Positions 43,211 through 52,465 of a stretch of 64,000 nt of DNA are shown here, piece after piece (the stretch's first letter is position 1; every line of letters begins with the position of its first letter). Both the position numbers and the translations under genes were made by a program. The notes beneath the pieces were generated by a model, which saw only the letters and a list, made by a program, of their open reading frames with translations, did no database searches and was not told the DNA's origin. The DNA comes from Deltaproteobacteria bacterium (GTDB lineage Bacteria > UBA10199 > DSSB01). The stretch is taken from assembly GCA_024233625.1 (NCBI GenBank), contig JACKPJ010000002.1, positions 62,001-126,000 on the forward strand. The letters run 5' to 3'.

Positions 43211-43729
43211 ATGATTCATTTAAATATATCTCGTGATTCATTAGATAAAGTTCAAGCAGAACTGGCGATTATTTTTGCTTATGAAGATATTCGTCCTTTA
43301 AAAGGTCAAGCAGGTATCCTTGATTGGAGGCTAAATGGGCAGCTTTCACGTTTTATCTTAGATCATCGTTTTAATGCTGCAAAAGGAGAGGCTTTATTGA
43401 TGCCGAGTGGTGCTCGAGTTGGAGTTGATCAGTTAATGATTTTGGGCTTGGGTGCCGTGGATAAAATCAATGATCAAAATATTCCACAGTATCTCACTTT
43501 AATGCTCCAAAAACTCATGGCAAAAAAAACGCGCTCTTTTTGTTTAACGATGAGTGATTTAGCCTCAGGCCTTTTCGAATGGCGAAATACTGTCCGCTTA
43601 TTTATTTCGATGCTATCGGGTAAAGACGAGGATTATCAAATTTATTTACTCGAACCTGCCGAGTATGTCGAGGATGCTCGTGCTCGGCATATGGAATTTG
43701 CCTATGATGTGCAGGTGAGGTATAATTAG
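43211..43729 (+). CDS. Stand-alone leucyl-aminopeptidase N-terminal (M17_N-like) domain protein
   Basis: From the ATG at 43211 the protein has 172 residues and resembles only the N-terminal macro-like domain of M17 leucyl aminopeptidases: EDIRPLKGQAGILDWRLNGQ, GEALLMPSGARVGVDQLMIL and GLGAVDKINDQN. The zinc-binding catalytic domain is absent, and no remnant follows before ffh. The domain may bind a ligand or nucleic acid. Its place between nusB and ffh suggests a housekeeping setting. Confidence 0.7.
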   Translation: MIHLNISRDSLDKVQAELAIIFAYEDIRPLKGQAGILDWRLNGQLSRFILDHRFNAAKGEALLMPSGARVGVDQLMILGLGAVDKINDQNIPQYLTLMLQKLMAKKTRSFCLTMSDLASGLFEWRNTVRLFISMLSGKDEDYQIYLLEPAEYVEDARARHMEFAYDVQVRYN

Positions 43730-43830
43730 TTCTTCAATTTTTTTCTCATATAGATAATAAGCAAAACTAAAATATGTCTTCTTTTTCTTTATCTCTTGAT
43801 ACCCCCAAAAAATTAAGTTAACGCTCATTT

Positions 43831-45162
43831 ATGTTCCAACAACTCAGTGATAAATTTAATCAAGTTATTGATAAACTCAAAGGGCGAGGCAAGGTCAATG
43901 AGCAGGCCATCGAAGAAGCACTTCGGCAGATTCGGCTCAATCTTTTAGAGGCCGACGTTAATTTTAAAGTTGTCAAAGCCTTTTGCGATCAAGTTAAACA
44001 AAGTGCCTTGGGTGCGGAAGTCCACAAAAGCCTGACTCCCGAAAAACAATTTATCAAGATTTTTCATGATGAACTTGTGAAGTTGATGGGAGAAAATGCA
44101 GAAATTTCTCTCGCGGCAAAACCTCCCCTGGTTGTCATGATGGTGGGTTTGCAAGGTTCGGGTAAAACCACGAGTACAGCGAAGTTAGCCAGTTATTTCC
44201 AAAAGGAAAAAAAACGTTTTCCCTATTTAGTTCCTGCTGATGTTTATCGACCTGCAGCCATTGAACAGCTCAAGACTTTGGCAAAGCGCTTGGATATGCC
44301 CTGTTATGATACTCATCCCAATGATAATCCAGTTAAAATTTGCAAGAAAGCCATCAAAGAGGCGACTAACTTAGGTTGTGATCTAGTTTTGTTAGACACG
44401 GCAGGTCGCTTGCAAATTGATCAAGAGATGATGAAAGAGCTTTCTAAGATTAAGTCTAAAGTTGATGTCCATCATACGCTTTTGGTGGTGGATGCAATGA
44501 CCGGACAAGAGGCCGTTAATGTCGCCAAGACTTTTGATGAGCAATTGCAAATTAGTGGTGTTTTGCTGACAAAAATGGACGGAGATGCCCGAGGGGGAGC
44601 TGCTTTATCCGTACGTTATGTAACCGGTAAGCCGATTTATTTTGCGGGTGTGGGAGAAAAAATAGAAGACCTCGAACCCTTTTATCCGGACCGTGTTGCT
44701 TCACGAATTCTCGGTATGGGCGATATGATTGGTTTGATCGAAAAAGCCCAAAAAGAATTTGATGAGAACGAGGCCAAAGAGATGGCCAGCAAAGTTCTTA
44801 AAGATACTTTTAATTTGGAGGATTTTCGCAAGCAACTTCAGCAAATGAAAAAGCTCGGATCCATGGATAAAGTGATGGGTATGTTGCCAGGTATGGGTAA
44901 GCTCAAAGACAAAGTTGATGCCAATGATGTTGAAAAAGAGCTTAAACAAAAGGAAGCTATTATTAACTCGATGACTCTTCAGGAAAGAAAGAATACGCGT
45001 TTGCTCAATGGTAAAAGGCGCATGCGTATTGCCAAGGGAAGTGGAACCAACGTCAGTGATGTTAACCGTTTGCTAAAAGAATTTGAGCAAATGCGCAAGC
45101 TAATGAAACGTTTTGGTAAGTTTGGGGCCAGGGGGCTTAAGGGTCTACTATCCGGTCTTTAA
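43831..45162 (+). CDS. ffh: Signal recognition particle protein Ffh
   Basis: This 443-residue SRP GTPase has the N domain (LSDKFNQVIDKLKGRGKVNE), the G domain with P-loop VGLQGSGKTTSTAKLA, PADVYRPAAIEQLK, LLDTAGRLQIDQEM and LTKMDGDARGGAAL. The methionine-rich M domain follows (MKKLGSMDKVMGMLPGMGKL, then RRMRIAKGSGTNVSDVNRLL) and binds 4.5S RNA and signal peptides. No SRP RNA gene was found nearby. Confidence 0.97.
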   Translation: MFQQLSDKFNQVIDKLKGRGKVNEQAIEEALRQIRLNLLEADVNFKVVKAFCDQVKQSALGAEVHKSLTPEKQFIKIFHDELVKLMGENAEISLAAKPPLVVMMVGLQGSGKTTSTAKLASYFQKEKKRFPYLVPADVYRPAAIEQLKTLAKRLDMPCYDTHPNDNPVKICKKAIKEATNLGCDLVLLDTAGRLQIDQEMMKELSKIKSKVDVHHTLLVVDAMTGQEAVNVAKTFDEQLQISGVLLTKMDGDARGGAALSVRYVTGKPIYFAGVGEKIEDLEPFYPDRVASRILGMGDMIGLIEKAQKEFDENEAKEMASKVLKDTFNLEDFRKQLQQMKKLGSMDKVMGMLPGMGKLKDKVDANDVEKELKQKEAIINSMTLQERKNTRLLNGKRRMRIAKGSGTNVSDVNRLLKEFEQMRKLMKRFGKFGARGLKGLLSGL

Positions 45163-45234
45163 GCAAATCGCTGTTGATGGCTTCAGCTCTTTGTGTAAAT
45201 TCCTGGATTCTTCTATGTGAGATTAAATATAGAA

Positions 45235-46209
45235 TTAATTGGCGAAAACTTTCTTTTCTAAAAAGTCGATCACTTCTTTTTCAGATTGACGCTTTGCCGT
45301 TTGATTGAGTTCGTGCAGGCCCATCGGGGAAGTGGCATTGACTTCGATGAGTTTGTTTCCAATTAAGTCGAGTCCGACAAAATCCAAACCTAGCTGTTGT
45401 AAGTGACTTTGTAATTCTGAAATCAACTTTTTTTCTTCATGGCTAACGGAAGCCTTTTTTGCTCTGCCTCCGGCATGAAGGTTGGCACGATGTTCTCCTT
45501 TGGCAGGAATGCGTTGAAAAGCTCCCAAAATTTGATCACCGAGTAATAAAATTCTCTTATCGCCTTTTTTTGCTTCCGGGAGATAAGCTTGTGCAATGAT
45601 GTGACGGCTGAAGTTGTGACTCATACTTTCTAAAATGACATTGACGTTTTCGCTTTGAGGATGCTTAATGTAAAAAACTCCGCGGCCACCTGCTTCGCCA
45701 ATGGGTTTAAGGATCGTGCCTTGTTTTTGTTCTTGGATGAAGTTGATCAGGTCTTGGCGATTTGCGCTAATTAAGGTTTCGGGTGCCCAAGATTCAAAGA
45801 GGAGGGTGAAAATCTTTTCGTTAGCTAATAAAATACCCCGAGGATGATTCATCATATAAACTTTGTGGGAAAGTAATTGTAAAAGATATAAGTGATGTAA
45901 ATAATCGGGATCGAACGGAGGATCTTTTCTTAATAAGATGGCATTAAAATTTTCGAGTGCCTCCACCTTATTTGATCGCACTTGATACCAGGCGTTTTTT
46001 TGTTTTGAACTTAAAATTTTGAGTTCTTGTACGTGAGACTGAAGACATGTTCCTCGAGCGCTTAAATTTTTGGGTTGAGTAAAAAAAATCCGGTGTTTGC
46101 GACGAGCAGCCTCACGCATCAAAGCAAGGCTGGTTTCAGCAATTGGGTCAAAATTTTCGAGTGGGTCTGCTACAAAAAGCAGCTTGAGAGTTTTTTTAAG
46201 GCGTGTCAT
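45235..46209 (-). CDS. gshB: Glutathione synthetase-like ATP-grasp enzyme
   Basis: This 324-residue protein matches the prokaryotic GshB pattern. It opens LKLLFVADPLENFDPIAETS, has LLRKDPPFDPDYLHHLYLL, the ATP-grasp LKPIGEAGGRGVFYIK, RILLLGDQILGAFQRIP and the closing GLDLIGNKLIEVNATSPMGL. GshB joins gamma-glutamylcysteine and glycine. No gshA lies in the window. It is divergent from the pseudouridine synthase gene with only 15 bp between start codons, so their promoters must overlap the coding regions. Confidence 0.9.
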   Translation of the reverse strand: MTRLKKTLKLLFVADPLENFDPIAETSLALMREAARRKHRIFFTQPKNLSARGTCLQSHVQELKILSSKQKNAWYQVRSNKVEALENFNAILLRKDPPFDPDYLHHLYLLQLLSHKVYMMNHPRGILLANEKIFTLLFESWAPETLISANRQDLINFIQEQKQGTILKPIGEAGGRGVFYIKHPQSENVNVILESMSHNFSRHIIAQAYLPEAKKGDKRILLLGDQILGAFQRIPAKGEHRANLHAGGRAKKASVSHEEKKLISELQSHLQQLGLDFVGLDLIGNKLIEVNATSPMGLHELNQTAKRQSEKEVIDFLEKKVFAN

Positions 46210-46224
46210 GAGGAAATCATAATT

Positions 46225-47145
46225 ATGAAAAACTTACAAGTCAATCAAGATCAGGAAAATACTCGTCTCGACCATTTTTTGGTGGAGCAGCTTAACTTGA
46301 GTCGAAAAAAAGTGAAACAGCTTATTGATGAAGGACGCATTTTTTTAGGCGACCGTAAAATCATTATTGCTTCATGGAAACTGCACTCCGGAGATCAATT
46401 AAAAGTTTTGGAAGAGCAGGAGGAAATGAAAACGCCTCGTCGTGAGCGTTATCTCAAGATTTATCACGAGGACGCGTATTTGCTTGTGGTCGAAAAACCT
46501 CCGGGGGTGGCTTGTGAAGCTAGTGCGCAGACTTTAAGCTCGACGCTCGTCGATGACATTAATGATTACTTAAAAAGAGTGCATCCTGATAAACCTCATC
46601 CTTATATAGGCCTCATGCATCGCCTGGATAGAGAAACCAGTGGTGTGATGGTTTATACGCTTTCTCATCGTGCCAATAAGCTCTCGGAGCAGTTTAAAAA
46701 ACATAGTATTAAAAGAAGCTACCTAGCACTTGTTGAAGGAAGTGTGGCCAATTTTCAAGGTCAGTTGGCATCTCAATTAGTGAAAGATTCTCGAGGTAAA
46801 AAAGTCAGGGTGGGATCTTCAAAAAACCAAGCTTCAGCGAAGCAGGCGTTTACAGAATTTTTTGTTAAAGAGCGTTATGATAAAATAACTTTGTTGGAGC
46901 TCAAACTAAAGACCGGGCGAACCCACCAAATCAGGGCGCATTTAGCCAATATGGGGCATCCTGTTGTCGGGGATAAACTTTATGGTAGTCGTATTAAAGC
47001 TCCGCGCCATTTGTTACATGCGAGTTATTTGGAGTTTATACATCCATTAAGTGGCAAAAAAATGGCTTTTCGATCCAAAGCCCCCAAGGATTTTCAAAAA
47101 TTTTTGGAGCGCTTTAGAGGAGAGAGCTTAAGATTAAAAAATTAA
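46225..47145 (+). CDS. RluA-family pseudouridine synthase
   Basis: The start at 46225 follows GAGGAAATCATAATT and gives 306 residues. An N-terminal S4 RNA-binding domain (RLDHFLVEQLNLSRKKVKQL) precedes the catalytic domain with HRLDRETSGVMVYTLSHRAN, whose Asp is the nucleophile. It also has LKTGRTHQIRAHLANMGHP and VVGDKLYG. RluC/RluD-type enzymes modify uridines in 23S rRNA; the exact target cannot be read from sequence alone. Confidence 0.93.
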   Translation: MKNLQVNQDQENTRLDHFLVEQLNLSRKKVKQLIDEGRIFLGDRKIIIASWKLHSGDQLKVLEEQEEMKTPRRERYLKIYHEDAYLLVVEKPPGVACEASAQTLSSTLVDDINDYLKRVHPDKPHPYIGLMHRLDRETSGVMVYTLSHRANKLSEQFKKHSIKRSYLALVEGSVANFQGQLASQLVKDSRGKKVRVGSSKNQASAKQAFTEFFVKERYDKITLLELKLKTGRTHQIRAHLANMGHPVVGDKLYGSRIKAPRHLLHASYLEFIHPLSGKKMAFRSKAPKDFQKFLERFRGESLRLKN

Positions 47146-47196
47146 GTAATTAATGCCTAAGTTATTTCTACAAGAGCCGCTGAGAGGTGAAATAAG

Positions 47197-48279
47197 ATGA
47201 TTCCACGTACTTTCCGCTTTGATAAATTTTCTTTTAACCCTTCCAAAGTTTTGGAACAAGGTTCGACTTCACCCAGTCAACGTGCGGAAGCGACTAAAGC
47301 TGTTCAAGCGGAGGTCAAAGAAAATAACGAACGTTTAGCTGAGGGAAGGGCACAGACTACTGAAGATCACTTTTCCTCCTTAAAACAGCAAATGCCAGAG
47401 CTTCCTCATTCTTCTTTTAAGGTGCGGTCCTTGTGGAATAGGGGAGAAGAAGTCAGTCTATTTCAGCATCCTGCTAGAATGTTACTAGGATATCGTGCAA
47501 ATCAAACGGGCTTTAAAGCCCTAGGTGCGGCTCTTGGTTTGGCAAAAAAATTTCAGTCTCCTCTGACGATAGCGGAAGTACTCACTCAAGGAGACCTAGA
47601 TGAGGATTATCTCGAGTCTCAAGAGGAAAATCTGAAGCAAAAAATGCAGCCAGTTTTTGAACGTTTTTTTGATCCGGCCTATCGAAAAAAGTACCCTCCT
47701 CAGGTTAGAGTTGCAGGAAGTTATCAGACTGTTGATGGTTTATTACATTTAGCTCATCAAGATAGTAGTGGACTGATTATTGTGGGTAGAAGTTCAGAAA
47801 AGCGAAGTAAGATGGAGCAACTTCAGAGTATTCCAGCTCAACTCATTCAGAAAGCTTCTTGTCCGGTCTTGATTTGGCCAAAAAATAGAGATTCTCTAAA
47901 AGTGAAGAATATTTTGGTACCCACTGATGGAACTCCTGTTTCTTATACAGCGATGTCACAAGCCATTTTACTATGTAAGACTTTCTCTGCAGATATGTTT
48001 TTGTTTCAGGTGACTGAGCAGGCAAGTTCGAGTGAAAGTTCTAAAGTAAAAGACATGATGAAAAATATGGACTTAAAAGATGTTAATCATGATCTTGTAA
48101 CAGGGCAGGGGAGTATTGCAGATACAATCGCAGATTTTTGTGAAAAACAACACATCGATATGATTGTGATGGCGACGCATATTTCGCCATTGCCAGGTCA
48201 TATTATGCCAAAGAGTTTAACGGTTGAGGTGATGCATCGAGTGCAAGTTCCTTTGATGGCTGTTCATGGAAAATCTTAG
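47197..48279 (+). CDS. Tandem UspA universal stress protein
   Basis: This 360-residue protein carries two Usp domains. The first (~80-225) includes FKALGAALGLAKKFQSPLTI and ends GLIIVGRSSEKRS...ASCPVLIWPK. The second begins VKNILVPTDGTPVSYTAMSQ and ends IDMIVMATHISPLPGHIMP...VQVPLMAVHG. The second domain has a partial G-x2-G-x9-G(S/T) ATP-binding pattern. The ~75-residue N-terminal extension is hydrophilic and unassigned. Confidence 0.85.
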   Translation: MIPRTFRFDKFSFNPSKVLEQGSTSPSQRAEATKAVQAEVKENNERLAEGRAQTTEDHFSSLKQQMPELPHSSFKVRSLWNRGEEVSLFQHPARMLLGYRANQTGFKALGAALGLAKKFQSPLTIAEVLTQGDLDEDYLESQEENLKQKMQPVFERFFDPAYRKKYPPQVRVAGSYQTVDGLLHLAHQDSSGLIIVGRSSEKRSKMEQLQSIPAQLIQKASCPVLIWPKNRDSLKVKNILVPTDGTPVSYTAMSQAILLCKTFSADMFLFQVTEQASSSESSKVKDMMKNMDLKDVNHDLVTGQGSIADTIADFCEKQHIDMIVMATHISPLPGHIMPKSLTVEVMHRVQVPLMAVHGKS

Positions 48280-48293
48280 TCGAAAAGCTTGGT

Positions 48294-48770
48294 TTAAAAC
48301 TCGAGCTGCTGGCCAGGAGAAATGCCCAATTCTTGAGATAATCCTCCATTAATTTCTAGTACATATAAATAGGGTGCTTCTGCGTATCTTGGGGTTGTTG
48401 TTTGGGGTGTTGCACTTTGTATAATAGATATGATTTTTTTATCTGCACCAATAAAAATAATATCTAAGGGAATTAATGTGTTTTTCATCCAGAAAGGAGT
48501 TTCATTGAGCTCGTTAAAGATGAATAACATTCCTCTGTCTTGATCAAGTTCTTGTCGGTACATGAGTCCCTGGCTTATTTCTTGCGGACTGTCCGCAATT
48601 TCTACTTCAAAATGAGCGATGACTTTTTCTTGCGCATCAAGTATGTTAATCGTCTTTCCATTTTGTATACCATTTCCGCAAGCGTTTAAGTTGTTGATTA
48701 AGAATAGCAAAGCGAGAAAGCTTTTTGTGATTTTAAGAAATATTCCTCTTTTACTTTTTCTCATTTTCAC
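48294..48770 (-). CDS. DUF192-family lipoprotein
   Basis: This 158-residue protein has an N-terminal export signal with a lipobox-like LNAC (FLALLFLINNLNAC). The DUF192 core follows: HFEVEIADSPQEISQGLMYR, MLFIFNELNETPFWMKNTLI and PLDIIFIGADKKI. DUF192 proteins are small extracytoplasmic beta proteins of unknown role. It overlaps the preceding TPR gene by 20 bp and is the third gene of the gyrA unit. Confidence 0.85.
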   Translation of the reverse strand: MKMRKSKRGIFLKITKSFLALLFLINNLNACGNGIQNGKTINILDAQEKVIAHFEVEIADSPQEISQGLMYRQELDQDRGMLFIFNELNETPFWMKNTLIPLDIIFIGADKKIISIIQSATPQTTTPRYAEAPYLYVLEINGGLSQELGISPGQQLEF

Positions 48771-49713
48771 CCCCTGTTGAGTTGGTGTTTTTTATTTCTT
48801 TTTTTTGACGACTTAAATGAGCTTTGACTTCTCGAGTAGGTATGCGTTTTTGTGATGAAATATTGTTTTCATTAACTTGTTTAAGATTTTCCTTCATTTT
48901 TTTGATTTGCTCTCGTTGTGTATAAAATTCACTCAATTTTTCAATTTTTTTCTTAATGAGTTGTGGATTAGGATAAGTTTCTAATAAGTTTTTATAAATT
49001 TCGATTGCTTCTTTGAATTTTCCCTGCCTTTCATAGATATTGGCAAGTAAAAACTGCATTTCTTTTTGCTCAGAACTGTGAGGATATTTTTCGATAGCAA
49101 CTTCTAGAACTGTACGAGCTTCTTGCATTTCTTCTTGTAAAAAATAGCTGTTAGAAATCTGATAAAGGATTTGACCTGCTAATTGAGTAGTGGGCTTTTT
49201 TTCAATAATCGTCTGAAGTTCTTTTCTAGCTATGTCATATTGGTTGTTTTTTAGAGCCAAGAGAGCGGATCGATAGGTCCACTCTTCAGCATCTTTTGAT
49301 TGAGGATAGGTGGACAATAATTTCTGATAAGCCTGTCGTGCCTTTGTATATTGTTCAGCTTTTTCAAACATTTCAGTGCGTCTTTTGAGTGCTTCCAGGG
49401 ATTGGGGAGAGTTCGGATATTTTTCCGCTAGCATCAAATAGGATTTATTTGCCTGCTCGATATCTCCGCGTGAATAATGGTGAATATTTCCAATACGTAA
49501 AAGAATTTCAGGAGCTTGAGAATGGTTGGGCTTTTTTTTGAGAGCTTTAATATAATATTTTATTGCATCCGCAGTCGATTGCTGTTGATAAGCTAGTTCT
49601 CCCTCATGAACAAAGTCAGAAAAACTTCTTGGTTGAGAAAAATAGAAATAGCCTAGCGTGCTTGCAAGGAGCAATGCGAAAATAAGGATATATATTTTTC
49701 TTCGAGGGTTCAA
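48751..49713 (-). CDS. Membrane-anchored TPR protein
   Basis: This 320-residue protein has one N-terminal membrane segment (YILIFALLLASTLGYFYF). About six TPR units follow (ADAIKYYIKALKKKPNHSQA, KARQAYQKLLSTYPQSKDAE, EEMQEARTVLEVAIEKYPHS), then a charged tail. TPR arrays mediate protein contacts; similar outer-membrane assembly or division proteins exist (BamD/YbgF style), but no specific role can be assigned. It starts 9 bp after gyrA. Confidence 0.8.
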   Translation of the reverse strand: MNPRRKIYILIFALLLASTLGYFYFSQPRSFSDFVHEGELAYQQQSTADAIKYYIKALKKKPNHSQAPEILLRIGNIHHYSRGDIEQANKSYLMLAEKYPNSPQSLEALKRRTEMFEKAEQYTKARQAYQKLLSTYPQSKDAEEWTYRSALLALKNNQYDIARKELQTIIEKKPTTQLAGQILYQISNSYFLQEEMQEARTVLEVAIEKYPHSSEQKEMQFLLANIYERQGKFKEAIEIYKNLLETYPNPQLIKKKIEKLSEFYTQREQIKKMKENLKQVNENNISSQKRIPTREVKAHLSRQKKEIKNTNSTGGENEKK

Positions 49714-49722
49714 AAGAGCTGA

Positions 49723-52167
49723 TTACTCCTGCTCAGTTTCGTCTTCACTTTCAGCGAGCTGAGCGACAGCGGTGACTTTTTCTCCCTCCTCAGGATTAAT
49801 TAAACGTACACCTTGGGTGTTTCGGCCTATTAAAGAGACACTATTGACAGCCATACGTAAAATTTTTCCTTGAGTTGTGACAAACATGACCTCATCGGTG
49901 TCTTTGACTTGTTTGATCGCGACGACTTGGCCTGTTTTTTCGGTGACTTTCATCGTAATGATTCCTGAACCTCCGCGTCCCTGAGCTCGATATTCTTCAA
50001 TAGGTGTTCGTTTGCCGAGCCCATTTTCGGAGACGGTTAAAATGGCGGCTTCTTGATTAATGACTTCCATGCCCACGACACGATCGTCTTTACTGAGTTT
50101 GATGCCTTTGACTCCTCGCGCGGTTCGTCCCATCGCACGTACTTGGTCTTCATGAAAACGAATGGTCAGACCTTTGGCAGTTCCGAGGAATAAATCATCT
50201 TGGCCACTGGTAATTGCTGCTGAGATGAGTTGGTCATTGTCATCGATGCTGAGTGCAATAATACCGCCCGAGCGTGGATTGCTAAAGGCCATCAGATCGG
50301 TTTTTTTGATAATCCCTTTTTCAGTGCACATGACGATGTTTTTGCCTTCTTCGAATTCACGTACCGTTAAGATAGCGGCCATTTTTTCATCATCGGCAAA
50401 GTTTAACAAGTTGACGATAGCCTTTCCTTGAGTAGTGCGACCACCTTGAGGAATTTCATGAACTTTCAACCAATAAAGTTTTCCTTTGGTGCTGAAAACT
50501 AGGAAGTAACTGTGTGTCGAGGCGATAAAAAGATTTTCGACAAAGTCTTCTTCTCGAGTGGACATGCCAGTCTTGCCTCGCCCACCACGGCGTTGCGCTC
50601 GGTAGATACTGATGGGATTGCGTTTAATGTAGCCGCGATGAGTGATGGTGACGGCCATGTCTTCATCTTGAATCAGGTCTTCGATACTGATTTCTTTTTG
50701 AGCGCCGATGATCTCTGTACGGCGTTCATCGCCGTATTTTTTTAGAATTTCTTTGAGTTCGTCAGAAATGACTTTAAAAATAAGTTTTTCACTTCCCAAT
50801 AATTCTTTGAGTTCTTTAATTAAGGCGAGGATTTCTTCATATTCTTGAATGATTTTATCGCGCTCTAGTCCCGTTAACCTCTGCAAGCGCATTTCTAAAA
50901 TAGCCTGAGCTTGGATAGCGCTAAGCAAGAAGCGCTCCATCAATGCTGTTTTGGCGGCGGGTGGATTTTCAGACTTTTTGATGAGTTCAACCACTTCATC
51001 GATGTTTTCGACGGCAATTTTTAAGCCTTCTAAAATATGAGCGCGTTCCTCAGCTTTGCGTAATTCGTACATCGTACGGCGGACGACGACTTCGCGCCGA
51101 TGATCCAGAAAATACTGGAGCATGTCTTTGAGACCTAAAACGCGTGGTTGTCCGTGCACGATGGATAAAAAGATGATTCCAAAACTCGATTGCATTGCAG
51201 TGTGTTTAAAAAGTTGGTTAAGAACAACCCCGGCAACACTGTTTTTCTTGAGTTCGACTACAACGCGGATACCTTCGCGGTCGGATTCGTCACGCAGATC
51301 TGAGATGCCTTCAATTTTAGCGTTGCGGACTAAGTGGGCGATTTGTTCCATTAATTTGGCTTTGTTGACCTGGTAGGGAAGTTCTGTGATGATGATGGCT
51401 TCGCGGTCTCCTCGTGCGATCTTTTCAATAACGGCGCGGGCACGCATTTTGATGATGCCTCGTCCTGTTTTATAAGCTTGGACGATACCTTCACGACCCG
51501 TAATAAAACCCGCCGTGGGGAAATCGGGGCCGGGAACGTATTTCATGAGTTCATCCGTGGTCATTTGAGGTTTTTGAATTAAAGCTAAGAGAGCACTGAT
51601 AATTTCTTTTAAATTATGGGGTGGAATCTTAGTAGCCATTCCGACAGCAATTCCGTCGGAGCCGTTAATTAAAAGGTTGGGAACACGTGTAGGTAAAACG
51701 CTGGGTTCGGTCGTTGAGTTGTCAAAGTTTTCGACAAAATCCACTGTTTCTTTGTCAATATCGGCGAGCATTTCCTCGGCCAGTTTTTGTAAGCGGGCTT
51801 CGGTGTAACGGTAGGCTGCAGGAGGATCACCATCAATGGAGCCAAAGTTACCTTGTCCGTCGATAAGAGGGTAACGTAAATTCCACGGCTGAGCCATACG
51901 TACCAAGGAGTCATAAACTGCGCTGTCACCGTGGGGGTGATATTTTTTTAAAACTTCTCCAACAACCCCAGCACATTTGCTAAAGCGCTTATTGCTAAGT
52001 AAGCCTTCGCGAAACATGGCGTAGAGGATGCGGCGATGAACTGGTTTGAGCCCATCGCGTACATCAGGAAGTGCACGTCCAATAATGACACTCATCGAAT
52101 AATCGAGGTAAGCGCCCTTCATTTCATCTTCAATATTAATCGGAATAATTTCTGCCGAACCTGGCAT
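49723..52167 (-). CDS. gyrA: DNA gyrase subunit A
   Basis: This 814-residue topoisomerase subunit has the N-terminal DYSMSVIIGRALPDVRDGLK block and the quinolone-determining region HPHGDSAVYDSLVRMAQPW, with the drug-sensitive Ser. The catalytic Tyr lies in AAYRYTEARL. The C-terminal beta-pinwheel has the GyrA box QRRGGRGKTG, which distinguishes gyrase from ParC. An acidic tail ends the protein. gyrB is not in the window. The gene leads a unit with TPR and DUF192 genes. Confidence 0.97.
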   Translation of the reverse strand: MPGSAEIIPINIEDEMKGAYLDYSMSVIIGRALPDVRDGLKPVHRRILYAMFREGLLSNKRFSKCAGVVGEVLKKYHPHGDSAVYDSLVRMAQPWNLRYPLIDGQGNFGSIDGDPPAAYRYTEARLQKLAEEMLADIDKETVDFVENFDNSTTEPSVLPTRVPNLLINGSDGIAVGMATKIPPHNLKEIISALLALIQKPQMTTDELMKYVPGPDFPTAGFITGREGIVQAYKTGRGIIKMRARAVIEKIARGDREAIIITELPYQVNKAKLMEQIAHLVRNAKIEGISDLRDESDREGIRVVVELKKNSVAGVVLNQLFKHTAMQSSFGIIFLSIVHGQPRVLGLKDMLQYFLDHRREVVVRRTMYELRKAEERAHILEGLKIAVENIDEVVELIKKSENPPAAKTALMERFLLSAIQAQAILEMRLQRLTGLERDKIIQEYEEILALIKELKELLGSEKLIFKVISDELKEILKKYGDERRTEIIGAQKEISIEDLIQDEDMAVTITHRGYIKRNPISIYRAQRRGGRGKTGMSTREEDFVENLFIASTHSYFLVFSTKGKLYWLKVHEIPQGGRTTQGKAIVNLLNFADDEKMAAILTVREFEEGKNIVMCTEKGIIKKTDLMAFSNPRSGGIIALSIDDNDQLISAAITSGQDDLFLGTAKGLTIRFHEDQVRAMGRTARGVKGIKLSKDDRVVGMEVINQEAAILTVSENGLGKRTPIEEYRAQGRGGSGIITMKVTEKTGQVVAIKQVKDTDEVMFVTTQGKILRMAVNSVSLIGRNTQGVRLINPEEGEKVTAVAQLAESEDETEQE

Positions 52168-52465
52168 ATGTAGATCTCCTTGATTTTAAGTCGGAATATT
52201 ACTTAGCTCCTTGAGCTGTCCTTGTCAATTGAGAGCTTTCAGCTATTTTGAGTTATTTTCGAAGTGTGCTGCTGTTAAAATTGTTATCGCTTAAAAAGTT
52301 TTGTAATATAGCAACTAAAAAACCCGCGACCAAAACTTGTTTATAATAGAAAATAATAAGAAAATGAGGAAAGATTATTAAAAAAACATTATAAATTAGT
52401 TAGTTAAGATGGTTGCTAGGTCGCCCGCTGAACAGGCGACCAAGATGTGGAATGACTTAAATTTT
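52168..52465. other. Intergenic region upstream of gyrA with one inverted repeat
   Basis: GGTCGCC (52419-52425) and GGCGACC (52435-52441) form a 7-bp stem with a 9-nt loop. No T run follows on either strand, so it is not a clear terminator. Nothing else was recognised in the 298 bp. Confidence 0.4.

Noticed and set aside
43730..43830. SRP RNA gene near ffh
   Set aside because: No conserved 4.5S RNA apical motif was seen in the short spacer.
46075..46224. N-terminal extension of the pseudouridine synthase
   Set aside because: It is antisense to gshB, and a well-placed AGGAA precedes the ATG at 46225.
52419..52441. Rho-independent terminator
   Set aside because: The 7-bp stem has no T run on either strand.
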